Assembly (NCBI GenBank): GCA_016711605.1
Contig: JADJSS010000011.1
Coordinates: 1 to 64,000, forward strand
DNA length: 64,000 nt
Origin: Saprospirales bacterium
GTDB taxonomy: Bacteria; Bacteroidota; Bacteroidia; Chitinophagales; JADIYW01
Direction of reading: 5' to 3'
The notes under the pieces: generated by a model
Seen by the model: only the letters and a program-made list of their open reading frames with translations
Told to the model about the DNA's origin: nothing
Database searches by the model: none
Shown: piece after piece, positions 51,999 through 63,100 of the stretch
Layout: each line of letters opens with the position of its first letter
How positions within the stretch are numbered: position 1 is the stretch's first letter
Translations under genes and position numbers: made by a program

Positions 51999-52901
51999 AT
52001 GAAAAATTATTTAATTCGTAAAACAAGTTTGTTCTATAGCTTGTTTGCTTCCATTTTTATTATGTTGTTTTTTACGCAATGCAGTCAAGAAAAATCAGAA
52101 TCTGCTGCGGAAATTTCAATGCCAGCAAATGGTTCTGTTGCAAGTACAGATGCAGTAGCTGCAACTAAAGATGAATCATCTGCACAAACACCTTCACCGA
52201 TTCCAACTGCATCGTCTAACAATAGTGATTTATCGATTGAACGAAAGCTGATGAAAGAAGGCAATCTGAAATGGGAAACATCTAACATCAGCAAAACACA
52301 TGCATCTATCATTGCACAAGCAAAAAAATATGATGCATACATTTCTAACGATAATCAATCGCGCAATGATTATGAAGTTTCTACTTATATTGAACTCAGA
52401 ATTCCATCTGATAAATTTGACGATTTTGTAAATACCATTGAGAAAGACGTTCCAAAGTTCGATGAAAAAAACATTAAAGTATTGGATGTTACAGAAGAAT
52501 TTATTGACGTAAGCACACGCATCAAAACTAAAAAAGAACTGGAACAACATTATCTTGATTTATTGAAACAAACCAAAAATGTTTCTGAAGTATTGCAGGT
52601 GGAACAACAATTAAATATAGTTAGAACAGAAATTGAAAGTGCAGAAGGCAGATTAAAATATTTAAACGATCGAATTTCTATGAGTACGCTGCACTTAACT
52701 TTTTATGAAACCACCTCAGCACCAGTTGGATTTTTTGGTGAAATAGGAAAAAGTTTCGCTGAAGGTTGGAAAGGATTTTTATTCTTTGTGCTTGGAATTA
52801 TCAGAGTGTGGCCAATACTATTAATTATTGCAACAATTCTTCTCTTTATAATAAAACGTAGAAAAAATAGATTTAGGTCAAAAAATGAGCAATACACTTA
52901 A
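51999..52901 (+). CDS. DUF4349 lipoprotein
   Basis: 300 residues. The signal peptide ends in LFFTQCSQEK (lipobox Cys). A Ser/Ala/Thr-rich linker runs to ~75, then the DUF4349 domain: RKLMKEGNLKWETSN, YDAYISNDNQSRNDYE, ELRIPSDKFDDFVNTIE, DVTEEFIDVSTRI and a coiled helix (VSEVLQVEQQLNIVRTEIES). One transmembrane helix lies near the C-terminus (~262-285), with a basic tail. Function of the family is unknown. The protein may be anchored at both ends. Confidence 0.85.
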   Translation: MKNYLIRKTSLFYSLFASIFIMLFFTQCSQEKSESAAEISMPANGSVASTDAVAATKDESSAQTPSPIPTASSNNSDLSIERKLMKEGNLKWETSNISKTHASIIAQAKKYDAYISNDNQSRNDYEVSTYIELRIPSDKFDDFVNTIEKDVPKFDEKNIKVLDVTEEFIDVSTRIKTKKELEQHYLDLLKQTKNVSEVLQVEQQLNIVRTEIESAEGRLKYLNDRISMSTLHLTFYETTSAPVGFFGEIGKSFAEGWKGFLFFVLGIIRVWPILLIIATILLFIIKRRKNRFRSKNEQYT

Positions 52902-52996
52902 TGTTAACAAATTATTGTGTTAATTTTTTGTAGTCTTTAAAAAAAAACACTAGATTCGTTTAGTCGTAAATTTTAAACTCTAAAACACATTTAAAA

Positions 52997-53953
52997 ATGA
53001 AGAAATTACTTTTAGTAAGTACAGCTGTTGCAATGCTATTTGCGAGTTGCCAAAAAAACAATTTAACAACAGATACTGCTGGTACACCAACACAAAGAAA
53101 TTGTCAGTCAATGGAAGTATTGTCAGAGCAATTTAAAGCTGACCCAACTTTAGAAGCACGTATGCAAGCTGCTGAAGATGCTGTTCAAAACAATTTAAGA
53201 AACAATGTAAATGCACGATTAGTGAATGGTGTTATTGAAATTCCAGTTGTAGTGAATGTATTGTACAGAACAACTGCTGAAAATGTGTCACAAGCACAAA
53301 TTCAATCTCAAATTGATGTATTGAACAAAGATTTTAATGCAACAAATACAGATTTTAATTTAGTACCTTCTACCTTTTCAGGCGTAAAAGCGAATGTTGG
53401 AATTCGTTTCGTCTTAGATCAAGTAATTCGTAAATCTACAACTAAAACATCATGGAGAACAGATGATGCCATGAAGAAATCATCTAAAGGTGGAATTAAT
53501 CCAACTTCACCAACTACAAAATTAAACCTTTGGGTTTGTACATTAAGCGGTGGAATTTTAGGATATGCTCAATTTCCTGGTGGAGCTTCATCAACTGACG
53601 GTGTTGTAATATTAAATAAAGGATTTGGAACAACAGGAACTGCAGCTGCGCCATTTAATAAAGGCAGAACAGCAACACACGAAGTTGGTCACTGGTTAAA
53701 CTTACGTCACATTTGGGGCGACGCTACTTGTGGTTCTGATTTAGTTTCTGATACACCTACACATAATACTGCTAATTACGGTTGCCCAGCTGCTGGTCAT
53801 AAATCTACTTGCACAGGCACACCAATTGAAATGACGATGAACTATATGGACTACACAGATGATGCATGTATGTACATGTTCTCTACAGGTCAAAAATCTA
53901 GAATTTTAGCTACGTTTGCTACTGGTGGACCTAGAAATAGTTTTGCGCAATAA
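52997..53953 (+). CDS. Pappalysin/cytophagalysin-type M43 zinc metalloprotease, lipoprotein
   Basis: 318 residues. Lipobox in MLFASCQK (Cys18). The zinc site is HEVGHWLNLRH (His228, Glu229, His232, His238), followed by WGD and the Met-turn segment MTMNYMDYTDDACMYMFS. Cys residues in CGSDLVSDTP and YGCPAAGHKSTC likely form disulfides, as in M43B enzymes. Many such proteases carry a T9SS tail, but this one ends after the catalytic domain. A UUCG-loop terminator follows. Confidence 0.93.
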   Translation: MKKLLLVSTAVAMLFASCQKNNLTTDTAGTPTQRNCQSMEVLSEQFKADPTLEARMQAAEDAVQNNLRNNVNARLVNGVIEIPVVVNVLYRTTAENVSQAQIQSQIDVLNKDFNATNTDFNLVPSTFSGVKANVGIRFVLDQVIRKSTTKTSWRTDDAMKKSSKGGINPTSPTTKLNLWVCTLSGGILGYAQFPGGASSTDGVVILNKGFGTTGTAAAPFNKGRTATHEVGHWLNLRHIWGDATCGSDLVSDTPTHNTANYGCPAAGHKSTCTGTPIEMTMNYMDYTDDACMYMFSTGQKSRILATFATGGPRNSFAQ

Positions 53954-53994
53954 CAAATATTCATTTGTTTTTTTCATAGTTTTATATTTTTTGA

Positions 53995-54021
53995 TGCCAC
54001 GATTCGTCGTGGCATTTTTTT
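53995..54021 (+). terminator. Terminator of the M43 protease gene
   Basis: TGCCACGA, TTCG loop, TCGTGGCA, then T7: a classic rho-independent terminator. The remaining ~310 bp to 54334 show no gene or clear repeat. Confidence 0.9.
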
Positions 54022-54334
54022 ATATATCTATTTTAAGAGAATTATGTTCAAGCTATGCTTTTAGTCAAGTTTTGCTTTTGTCACCGTGTTTATTTAGCAT
54101 TTGTGAGCATTTATCTCCTATTTGCATGCTTCATTTTAGTCTCGTCACACTCTATTTTACTGTTTAAGTTTACATCTAAAACCTATTATAGGACGATACG
54201 TTTTTTGTATAAATTTTATTTAGTCGTCTGTTTCGTTTATTGAATTTTCAAATTAAAAAGTCGCACGACCAGAAATTTCTGTATTCTTATTTTAAAACCT
54301 AGATAACTTGTTTATTCAAATAATCCAAAACTAA

Positions 54335-54997
54335 TTATTGAAATACAATAAATTTATCTCTGTCAGTTAATGAAAAGTCGCAGTGCTTAGGTGCTGTAGT
54401 ATAAGTGTTTCCACAAGCAGGACAAACAAAATACTTAGATGGCAAACTATTAATGGTGTTACTGTTAATGTCACCCAAAGCTTGTTCAAAAAAGACTTTA
54501 TGTTTTAGTTCTGTTTTCATTGCATAAGTTAAGCTCAAAAATGCAATTTGGTTGTCAGCGATTTCTGCAGTTTTTAAAAAGTCAGGATACATTGTTTTGG
54601 CTTCGTATGCTTCTCCGTTTATGTCGTCAGATAAGTTCTCTTTTGTGGTCTTAACTTTGTATTCAGGAGTTATGATTGGAACAGTTGCTCCAGCATCTTC
54701 AATTACCGCTTTGTGATTTGTTGCGTGTATGTTTTCGGCTGCTGAAACTGCATTGTATAATAATGCAATATTATGATAGCCTTCTTCTTCCGCTTTCTTT
54801 GAGAATGCTTCGTATTTAGCTGTTGCTGTTTTCTCTCCTTTATATGCTGATTGCATATTTTCAATTGTTTTAGTTTCTGCGTCCATATGTACTTTGGTTG
54901 TTGTTTTTAGAGTTGTTTTTTTATTCTCACAGGAAGTCATTACTAAACAACAAAATGTTGCTATTAGGATGGAATAGTTTAGAAATAACCTTCTCAT
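54335..54997 (-). CDS. Rubrerythrin-like lipoprotein
   Basis: 220 residues. The signal peptide ends in LVMTSCENKK (lipobox). Residues ~45-180 form a ferritin-like four-helix bundle with typical Glu/His pairs: MQSAYKGEKTATAKYEAFSK, AAENIHATNHKAVIE, then AMKTELKHKVFFEQAL. The C-terminus has a rubredoxin-like ribbon, FVCPACGNTY and APKHCDF, with only three Cys where four are usual. It probably handles peroxide or iron at the envelope. A lipid-anchored form is not the usual cytosolic rubrerythrin. Confidence 0.85.
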   Translation of the reverse strand: MRRLFLNYSILIATFCCLVMTSCENKKTTLKTTTKVHMDAETKTIENMQSAYKGEKTATAKYEAFSKKAEEEGYHNIALLYNAVSAAENIHATNHKAVIEDAGATVPIITPEYKVKTTKENLSDDINGEAYEAKTMYPDFLKTAEIADNQIAFLSLTYAMKTELKHKVFFEQALGDINSNTINSLPSKYFVCPACGNTYTTAPKHCDFSLTDRDKFIVFQ

Positions 54998-55291
54998 ATT
55001 AATTGTTTAAGATTAATTATGATGCAAAGTTAGTCTCAATATCAAACTTAGTTGTTACACATTTAATTCTTTAAATTGTAAGATTCGCATTTTGTTAAGT
55101 AGTCGTTCAATGGGTGCGTTTTCTATTAGACTTGTTTCTAACGACTGAAAATTGGCGATGGTTGTGCGTATTTAGCCAAACTATCCTTATTCATAATTGT
55201 AAATTATTATGCAAAAAATTAATTACCAAAACTTCCAAAACTATTGGCAATTTTTGTTAGTGGAAGATTTTCTTTGTCTTCTACTATTTAC

Positions 55292-56956
55292 TTATTCAGT
55301 AAATATCATAAAAATGTTGTACTCTCTGAAGTAAACTGTTGTCTTGTTGTTTTCATATTTTATGTTGTCATTTTGCTTTATTTGTTTGTTGAATGTTTGA
55401 AGTGAATTTACTTTTATTTCAAAACCACAAATTCCTTGTAGTTTCTTTGAGTTTAGTGAGTTATGTATTTTGCTTGAATTGTTTCCGTCAAACAAATACA
55501 AATTACTTTGTCCTACTTTGAATAGTATATATGGTGTTTCTAAATATTTACCTTTTTCAATTTCTGTAAAACCAAAATATTTATATTTTTTTGCTTCTTC
55601 ATAAATATTATCACATAGAAAGTAAGTTGATTTTAGTGAAGTTGCCGTATTTGGATGTGTAGTATTTGTTGGACTTTCTTTCCAATTTTTGTCAGCGTAT
55701 TCAATAAAGAACAATTCCGAGTTTTGAGGTTCAATAGTTTGCCAAACTTTATTACTGTGAGCAGAAAATGGAATATTTTTTTCTGTTAGCATCTTCTTTG
55801 TTAAGTCAGCGTCTTTGATATGTATAGCCAATGAAGTGCCACCTTGTCTTACTCTCAAAAAACTTGTATAATACTTTCCAATAGAGTGTGAACTATCCAT
55901 TGGTTCGATGAATTCAAGATAAGTACCATCTTGAAATTTTACAAAACAGTTTTTGATTCCTTCGTGTGCTTTTCCTTCTTTAACTGTAAAGTTTAATTGG
56001 TTCATTAAAATGTCCTTTACAATTTCTAAATCACTTACTACAATTGGAATATGGTCAATGGAATTAAAAAGAGAATCGCCACTTTTCAATTTTTCATTAG
56101 GACTATTTATAAACCCTAAATCATTTAATATTTTTTTTGTAATTTCTTTTCTACAACTACCAAAATCATCTCTATTGTTTTTTCTGTCTTGAAGTAAAAG
56201 TGTTGCAAAGAAGTATGTATTATTATTTGTTTCTAAATAACCAACCCACCAACCTGTATTGATGTTGTTTTCTCTTGTCCAACCAGTTTTTGCACTTATC
56301 GTGAAATTATCTGTAACTTCTGTAATCATTACTCTTTTTACAATTTCCATATTTCGTTTTGAAAATGGTAATTTATCTTCATACAATTTTTTAATGAACG
56401 TTACTTGATTTATTGGTGAAAGTGCAAAGTTTCCAAAGTTCCAAAAATCCTTATTGTTTTCTGATAGATTGAGGTTTCCATAATTACAAGCCGATAAATA
56501 TTTCTTGTAGTTCTCTTTGCCAATTTTTTTTGCCAATTCAATAAATACCCAACCCGCTGAAACTTCAAACGCTTCTTTAACAGACATATCATGATAGATT
56601 TCAGGTCTGTAACCATACTTTATTGTATCCGTTTTGCCAACCCATTTAACAATTTCGTTCTCGTCTTTTATCGTTTTCGTTTCTAATGCAATGAGCAAGT
56701 TGATAATTTTAAAAGTTGATGCTGGCAAACTTTCATTTTTTACATTTACAGTATCTGATAAAATCCATTGCTGGTTGTTTTCATCGAAAATAGCAATTGA
56801 ACCATGTACGCCACAATTGTCAAAGTAATTTTTAAATTCTTTGTGAATAGTAAAATTCTTTATTTTAGTAGGATCAAAATTTATGTCACCTTTCTTTTGT
56901 GCTGAACAAGAGGCAAAAATCAAGAGTGGTATTATATGTAGAATCAAGAGTTTCAC
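55292..56956 (-). CDS. Class D (OXA-like) beta-lactamase domain fused to glyoxalase/VOC-like domains, lipoprotein
   Basis: 554 residues; ordinary class D enzymes have ~270. A lipoprotein signal ends in FASC (Cys17). The class D motifs are in order: Ser80-Thr-Phe-Lys83, Ser133-Ala-Gly135 (usually Ser-x-Val), Tyr159-Gly-Asn161 and Lys223-Thr-Gly225, with FWNFGNFALSPINQVTFI between them. From ~300, DHIPIVVSDLEIVKDILMNQ and KNCFVKFQDGTYLEFIEP match the glyoxalase-like (VOC) pattern. A second, weaker VOC-like half runs to the end. It could be a beta-lactamase, a penicillin sensor or a diverged homologue. The fusion is unusual. The frame is intact. Confidence 0.85.
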   Translation of the reverse strand: MKLLILHIIPLLIFASCSAQKKGDINFDPTKIKNFTIHKEFKNYFDNCGVHGSIAIFDENNQQWILSDTVNVKNESLPASTFKIINLLIALETKTIKDENEIVKWVGKTDTIKYGYRPEIYHDMSVKEAFEVSAGWVFIELAKKIGKENYKKYLSACNYGNLNLSENNKDFWNFGNFALSPINQVTFIKKLYEDKLPFSKRNMEIVKRVMITEVTDNFTISAKTGWTRENNINTGWWVGYLETNNNTYFFATLLLQDRKNNRDDFGSCRKEITKKILNDLGFINSPNEKLKSGDSLFNSIDHIPIVVSDLEIVKDILMNQLNFTVKEGKAHEGIKNCFVKFQDGTYLEFIEPMDSSHSIGKYYTSFLRVRQGGTSLAIHIKDADLTKKMLTEKNIPFSAHSNKVWQTIEPQNSELFFIEYADKNWKESPTNTTHPNTATSLKSTYFLCDNIYEEAKKYKYFGFTEIEKGKYLETPYILFKVGQSNLYLFDGNNSSKIHNSLNSKKLQGICGFEIKVNSLQTFNKQIKQNDNIKYENNKTTVYFREYNIFMIFTE

Positions 56957-57081
56957 TTCTTCTGTTTTTCTTATGTTGTAATTTGTGTGTGCGTGCCTGT
57001 TTAACTTGCCGTTTTCTTAAAGATAAACGAACTATTTAATATTTCAAAACACGTTTCTTGTTCACTTCCGTTATAAAAACT

Positions 57082-57110
57082 AAAAAGTCCCTGCAAATTG
57101 CAAGGACTTT
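57082..57110 (-). terminator. Terminator of the giant repeat-protein gene
   Basis: On the minus strand AAAGTCC, one mismatch, TGCAA and their complements around a tiny loop, ending in T5. It lies 30 nt past the stop at 57140. Confidence 0.75.
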
Positions 57111-57139
57111 GTTTTGGTTTATTATTGATAAAAAGTAGC

Positions 57140-60100
57140 TTATTTTTTTACAAACTTAGTAGTATGTGTTTTGCCCGTTGAATCGATAAACTGTAATATA
57201 TAAGCACCATCAGCATAATCAGCAACATCAAAAGTAAGTGTGTTGATGCCTTTAACTAAGCTCGTTTCTTTCTCAAATATTTTCTTACCTACTACATCAA
57301 ACACTACAATTTTTGTATTACTTGTTGTTGAAGACTGTATCTCAACGTTTAAGTTACCTTTCGTAGGATTTGGATACACACGTGTAAAGCTATTTGTATA
57401 TGCTTCGTTAACTGGTATATTAATTACATCACTGTAGCTGAATTTGCCATCAATGTCAACTGTTTTCAAACGATAATAGTTATTACCAATAACTGGTTGA
57501 TTATCTGATAAACTATATGATAAGGTTGTAGTTGAATTTCCAGCAGCAGTTTGTTCGCCAATGGAAGTATAGGTAACGCCATCTATACTTTTCTCTACGA
57601 TAAATTTAGCTGTATTTTTCTCAGAAGCTGTTTTCCATTGTAACTGATTCACTGCTCCTGCATTCCAACCATTAAAACTAATTAATTCAACTGGTAATGG
57701 TGCAAAAGGGAACAATGCTGGATGCACATAAAATGTAGAGAAACTATTAATAGTAAATGACACAAAATGGTCTCCGTTATATGCTCCAAATACAGCTGGT
57801 ACACTTCTACCTGTTACCATACCGCAACCACCAGTTCCGCCAGTACAAGGTGGTGTGAATGTACCATTTCCACCACCATCAAACTTAGTTACATATAAAT
57901 CATATCCTGAGAATTGGTAACGTGTTGTATTAGCTGCAGCTTGTAATGCAGTTAATTCAGCTGTAGTGAAATAAAGTGTAATAATTGAATTCGTGTTTGT
58001 AGTTGGTTTAATTGTCCATCTTCTTTGTAAATAGGGTTGATTTAAGCCAAAATTATCTACTACGGATGGAACAGAGCCAGCAATATCCAAACACATTTCT
58101 GTTTCACCTAATTCGGCTGGAGTAACAGCTGCGTCGTCTTGAATAGTACCAATTATTTTACCATCTGTACTATTGTAGAATGTTTTAGTAGTACCATCAG
58201 AATAGATACATAAATTACAAGAATTTGTAGTAGATACTGTGCTTGGCACTGTTGTCGGTATTACGATAGTATCTTTACCAATAGGAATATCGATACATTG
58301 TCCATTTGTTGCTTTCAGTTGATAAATGCTAGTTCCAGCGGTTAAACCAGTAATTGTTACAGGATTTCCAGAAGCAGAAGAAGAACCAGAACCAGAAATA
58401 TTGGTCCAATTTAAAGAACTGCTTGGTGGTGTCACTGAACTTGCTTTTAGTATCGCACTTCCATCACAGATAAACAATTTAACAGAATCTATAATAGCAG
58501 TTGGTTTTTTAGAAACATTTACAGTTACTGTATTTGAACCATAACATGCAGATGGTATTTGTGTGTATGCAAGTGCAGTGTATGTAATAGTATCATTTGG
58601 TTTAGCATAAACCGTATCTGTGTCTGGTGTTGTAATAGAATCATAAGCTATTGTAGCTGCTGGATTGGTATATAAACGAGTTTTTGGTGTCCAAGCATAT
58701 TTAACTGTTTTGGTGCCAGCAATATGTACACTATCTATTAGCCATCCATAATAATCTGTAAAAAGTCGTATGTCATTCTAAATCTTACTTTAAATTGAGT
58801 AGTTCCAATATAAGGTGTTAAGTTAATAGATTCTCTTTTCCATAATGAAGTGGCTGGGCGCTGTTCCTGGATCTTAATATTGATCATAAATTGAGTATTC
58901 CAATCAGAATAACTAGAAGCATCAAATGAAACCACACTATTTTGTAATGTAGCACCACCTGTATAAGCAGATGTAGGGAAAGACGTCCATGAACCACCAT
59001 TATCTGTAGAATATTGAACATATCCGTAATCAAAGCCCGGCTCTGAAGCGCAAATATGATAGAATGTTAATTCTGCATTTGTGTAAGAGCTTAAATTAAT
59101 TGGTGATGATTGAGTAATTCTGATGTTAGTTCCGTCCCAACTGTCAGAAACCAAACCAATGGATTGGGACCCTTCTATGTAATATGGTTCTATGTAAAAA
59201 TCACTAAAAGTTCCATTGGTATTTAAATTAAACCCAGCCGGCGGATTGCTTTCAAAGCCTTCAAACAATAATGTAGTAGGGCTTGAGGTGCTACCACTTG
59301 CAGTTAATAAAACAATACTATCTTGACAAATATTTTTTGTTGAAGTTACAGTTGGGTTGGTAGTTGGAGCTGCTACAGTAGCTGTAACTAGAGTTCGTAC
59401 GGACGCACAAGCACCAGTTACTGTTACATTCCATTTGTAGAAGTCATACCAATAATCAATATCAAACAGCCAGTTATCAGTAAATGTTGGTTCTGAGCCG
59501 ACAATATTATAATATGATGCCATGCCACCGTCATTTCTTAATATAGTAGCAGTAGACGTTGATTTAAGTGTCAATTCATAACCTGTTCCAGCTGGAATTG
59601 TAAAGTTTATTGGTATTGTAATAGCAGTACCAACAGAAGTAGATGTTGAATTTGCCTGACCGGCAGTTACGTTATAAGTTGCTGCTGTATTTATAACAGT
59701 ACCGGAAGAGTTCAATAATTCAACAATAACTGTACCTGTAGTAGTTGCGAACACATCTACTGAGTTAAGTACCATGCTTGCAGCAACATCAAATACTTGA
59801 TACGTACCTGTAAAACTAGTTCCAAAAGATCCAATGCCGTCGTTTGGACTATTTGGTCCAACATTACTTGTAACAGATGTAGTTCCATTAACTGCTTCCA
59901 CATAGTAATCTGTAGTGGAACTTAAAGATGGCGTTGTAAATGAAGTACCAGTTTGTAAAAGAGTTCCACGATGCTCTGAAGCTAGTTGTTGTGTCTAAAT
60001 TTGGAGTTACCAATGTTGTTGAATCTGTTCCAACATTTACCCAAGTCCCGCTACTATCTTTCTGCCATTGAACCGTTGAAGTACCTAACCCAGCAGAAGG

Positions 60101-63100
60101 AATACTAATGGTTGTAGAAGAACCCGCACCACAAAGGTTAGTCGCGAGTGCTGTTGCTGTGATAGATGTTGGAATAACTCGTACTCTAACAGTATCTACA
60201 TTATTACATCCAGAAATAGGGTCATTTGCAGTTACTATGTAATTAAATAATCCTGCTGCTGTTGGTGTCACTGAAATATTATTTCCAGTAGAAGTGCTGA
60301 TACCGTTACCAGCAGTTGCACAACTCCCAAGTATAATTGTATGAATTGGTTCCTGAATTTTTGAGAACATATAAGTTCAATGCCGTATTAGGACATGCTG
60401 TAATATTTGGTGGAGATGAAGTACCACCACTTGTACCAGTACCACCAGCATAAGCTATAATACTATCTGGTACCGTTACAGTGGCAATTACCATTATTCT
60501 TGCACTTTCACATGTTCCGTTATTAGAAGACACATAGAACGTATCTGTTGCGCTAATAGAAGTAGCATAAGTAGTTCCACCTGTTTGCACAGCTGTTCCA
60601 CCAGTTGGTACAAGATACCATTTTAATGTAGCAGCACCAGATACAGATGCTGTAGGTACGCCTGGTCCACATTGAGTACTATTTCCAACTAATGTAGGTG
60701 TGGTTGGTAAAGGTACTACTGTAACTGCTACTGTATTAGATACCACTGGACAACCACTAACGGTTGCTGTGCAAGTATAATTGGTAGGATTGACAGTTGG
60801 ATTTACATAACCAGGATTTGTGGTGCTAACTGTTGAAGCACCATCGCTCCATGTAAAGGAAGCAGGAGTTTGAACTTTATTACCAGTTATCGTTAGTGTT
60901 GGTCGATTTGAAGTTGTTGTATTTGAACTTAAACCCATACAAGCTTGTGCAGACGCTGGAGCTGCAAACAAACAAGCCGCTGTTGAGTTATCTGCATAAA
61001 TACCTAATGTAGAGGTAAAACCTGCAGCATCCGTAGTAACTGTGGAAGATGTTCCACCTGAGTTGACGTTAGAATAACTAAATGAAATAACAATATTACT
61101 AGTACCATTCCAATTAAACGCAGTACCAAAATGTAAAACTATTCGTTCCTGTTGTTAACGTTTGTGTAGCAGTACTGTAGGCAGTCGTTAAACCCTGTAG
61201 TAATAGCTGCATTGGTAACGGCAGCATTTTGTGCTGTATGTCCAACACTAATTGTTAAGTTGCTTAAAGTTAGTAGTACCTAAAGATGTAATATTTAATG
61301 ATAAAGCAGTTAAATTTCCTGCTGTTAATCCCATAGCTATCAATTCAGAAGCTCTGTATATATATTGTGCTTTTTGACCACCATAGCCATGATAGAACGG
61401 TGAAGTTCCAGCTGATGATGATGTGCTTGCACCAGCTCCAGTCGAAACCGTTCCGCTTTTTGCTACAACCAAAGTTAACGTATCTGCATCACCAGTACAT
61501 ACTGTTGTCGGTCGTGCTGTTGCAACTATAGTAGCACCTGCATTCGGATCATTTACGGTTACTCTAATGGTATCAAATGTGGTACATGCTCCATCCACAC
61601 CTGTAATGGTATATCTGTATGAACCTGCTGCCGTTGGTGTTATAGTTAATGGTGTACCTAATGCACCTGCTGCACTTGTTGGAATGCCACTGCCTGCTGA
61701 AGGTGTAGCTGTCCATGTTAAGGTATAACTTTGTGAGTTGCCTGTTTGTGCAACTGATAAATCAGTGCTATTTCCTAAGCAAGCGATAGTTGTTGAACTT
61801 GCTGATGCCGTCAAAGCATCTGGCGAATTCACTGTAGCTATCACCATTGTCCTAACACTTTCACATGTTCCGTTAAATGAAGAAACATAGAAAGTATCTG
61901 TTGCGCTGATCGAACTTGCGTAAGTAGTACCACCTGATTGTAATACCGTGCCACCTGTTGGTAAATCGTACCATCTTAAGGTTGCAGCACCTGATACAGA
62001 TGCTGTTGGAACGCCTGCTCCACATTGTACGCTATTGCCTACTAAAGTTGGTGCTGTTGGTAAACTTACTACTGTTACTGCTACTGTATTGGAAACAAGT
62101 GGGCAACCACTAACTGTTGCAGTGCATGTATAATTGGTTGGATTTACAGTTGGATTTACATATCCTGGATTAGTAGTACTTACAGTTGATGCACCATCAC
62201 TCCAAACATACGTTGTTGGTGCTGGTGCTGTATTTCCCGTAATAGATAGTCTTGGCCTGCTTGAAGCGTTATCATAAGTGAATGTACCTGCTCCTGTCGC
62301 ACCTGTAAATGCTAACATATTGGCTGCAGTTTCATTGTCTTTACGATAACTTACTGAAGATTGAAATGCTGTTGCATCATAAAATATAGTAGCTGATGCA
62401 TTCGACGCATTGTTATTACTCCAAGAGGTTGACACTATAATATTTGATGTTCCGTTCCATGAGAAAGGTGTGTCAAATGTAATTGAGTTCGCTCCTGCTG
62501 TTGGAGTTATGTTAAATGAATTTTTTACTGTTGTCAAAGAACCCTGGATAGTTGATGATGTCAATGATGTTAAAGCAGTATTACCTATTTGAACTACAAA
62601 TCCATTATAAGTTGTTCCAACAGAAGAAACATACAATGTTAATCCAGTGATATTACCAGCAGTTAAACCCAAAGCAGTTAATTCAGATGCTCTAATTAAA
62701 TATTGACCTTTCATACCACCATAGCCACCATTAAATGGATTATAAGGTGCTAAAGTAGATGTTGAACCACCAGCACCTAAAGTTACTGTTGCATTTTTTG
62801 TTACTACAACACTCAACGTATCTGCTTCTCCTGAACATACCGTTGTCGGTTGTGCTGTAGCTACTGCTGTAATACCAACATTTGGATTGTTTACCGTTAC
62901 TCTGATGGTATCAAATGTAGTACACGCTCCATCCACACCTGTTATGGTATATCTGTATGAGCCAGCAAGCGTTGGTGTTACTGTTAAAAAGGTGTACCTA
63001 ATGCACCTGCGGCACTTGTTGGAATACCGCTACATTCTGAAGGAGTTGCTGTCCATGTTAAGTTATAACTTTGGGTGCTGCCAGTTTGTGTCACTGATAA

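Noticed and set aside
53916..54243. Short hydrophobic frames after the M43 protease
   Set aside because: They cross the terminator hairpin, and Phe/Leu/Val richness comes from T-rich non-coding DNA.
55101..55146. Integron-like attC site next to the OXA-VOC gene
   Set aside because: AGTCGTT/AACGACT are inverted around 32 nt and a GTTAAAC lies upstream of the gene near 57000, but the RYYYAAC/GTTRRRY pairs are not satisfied and no integrase is seen.
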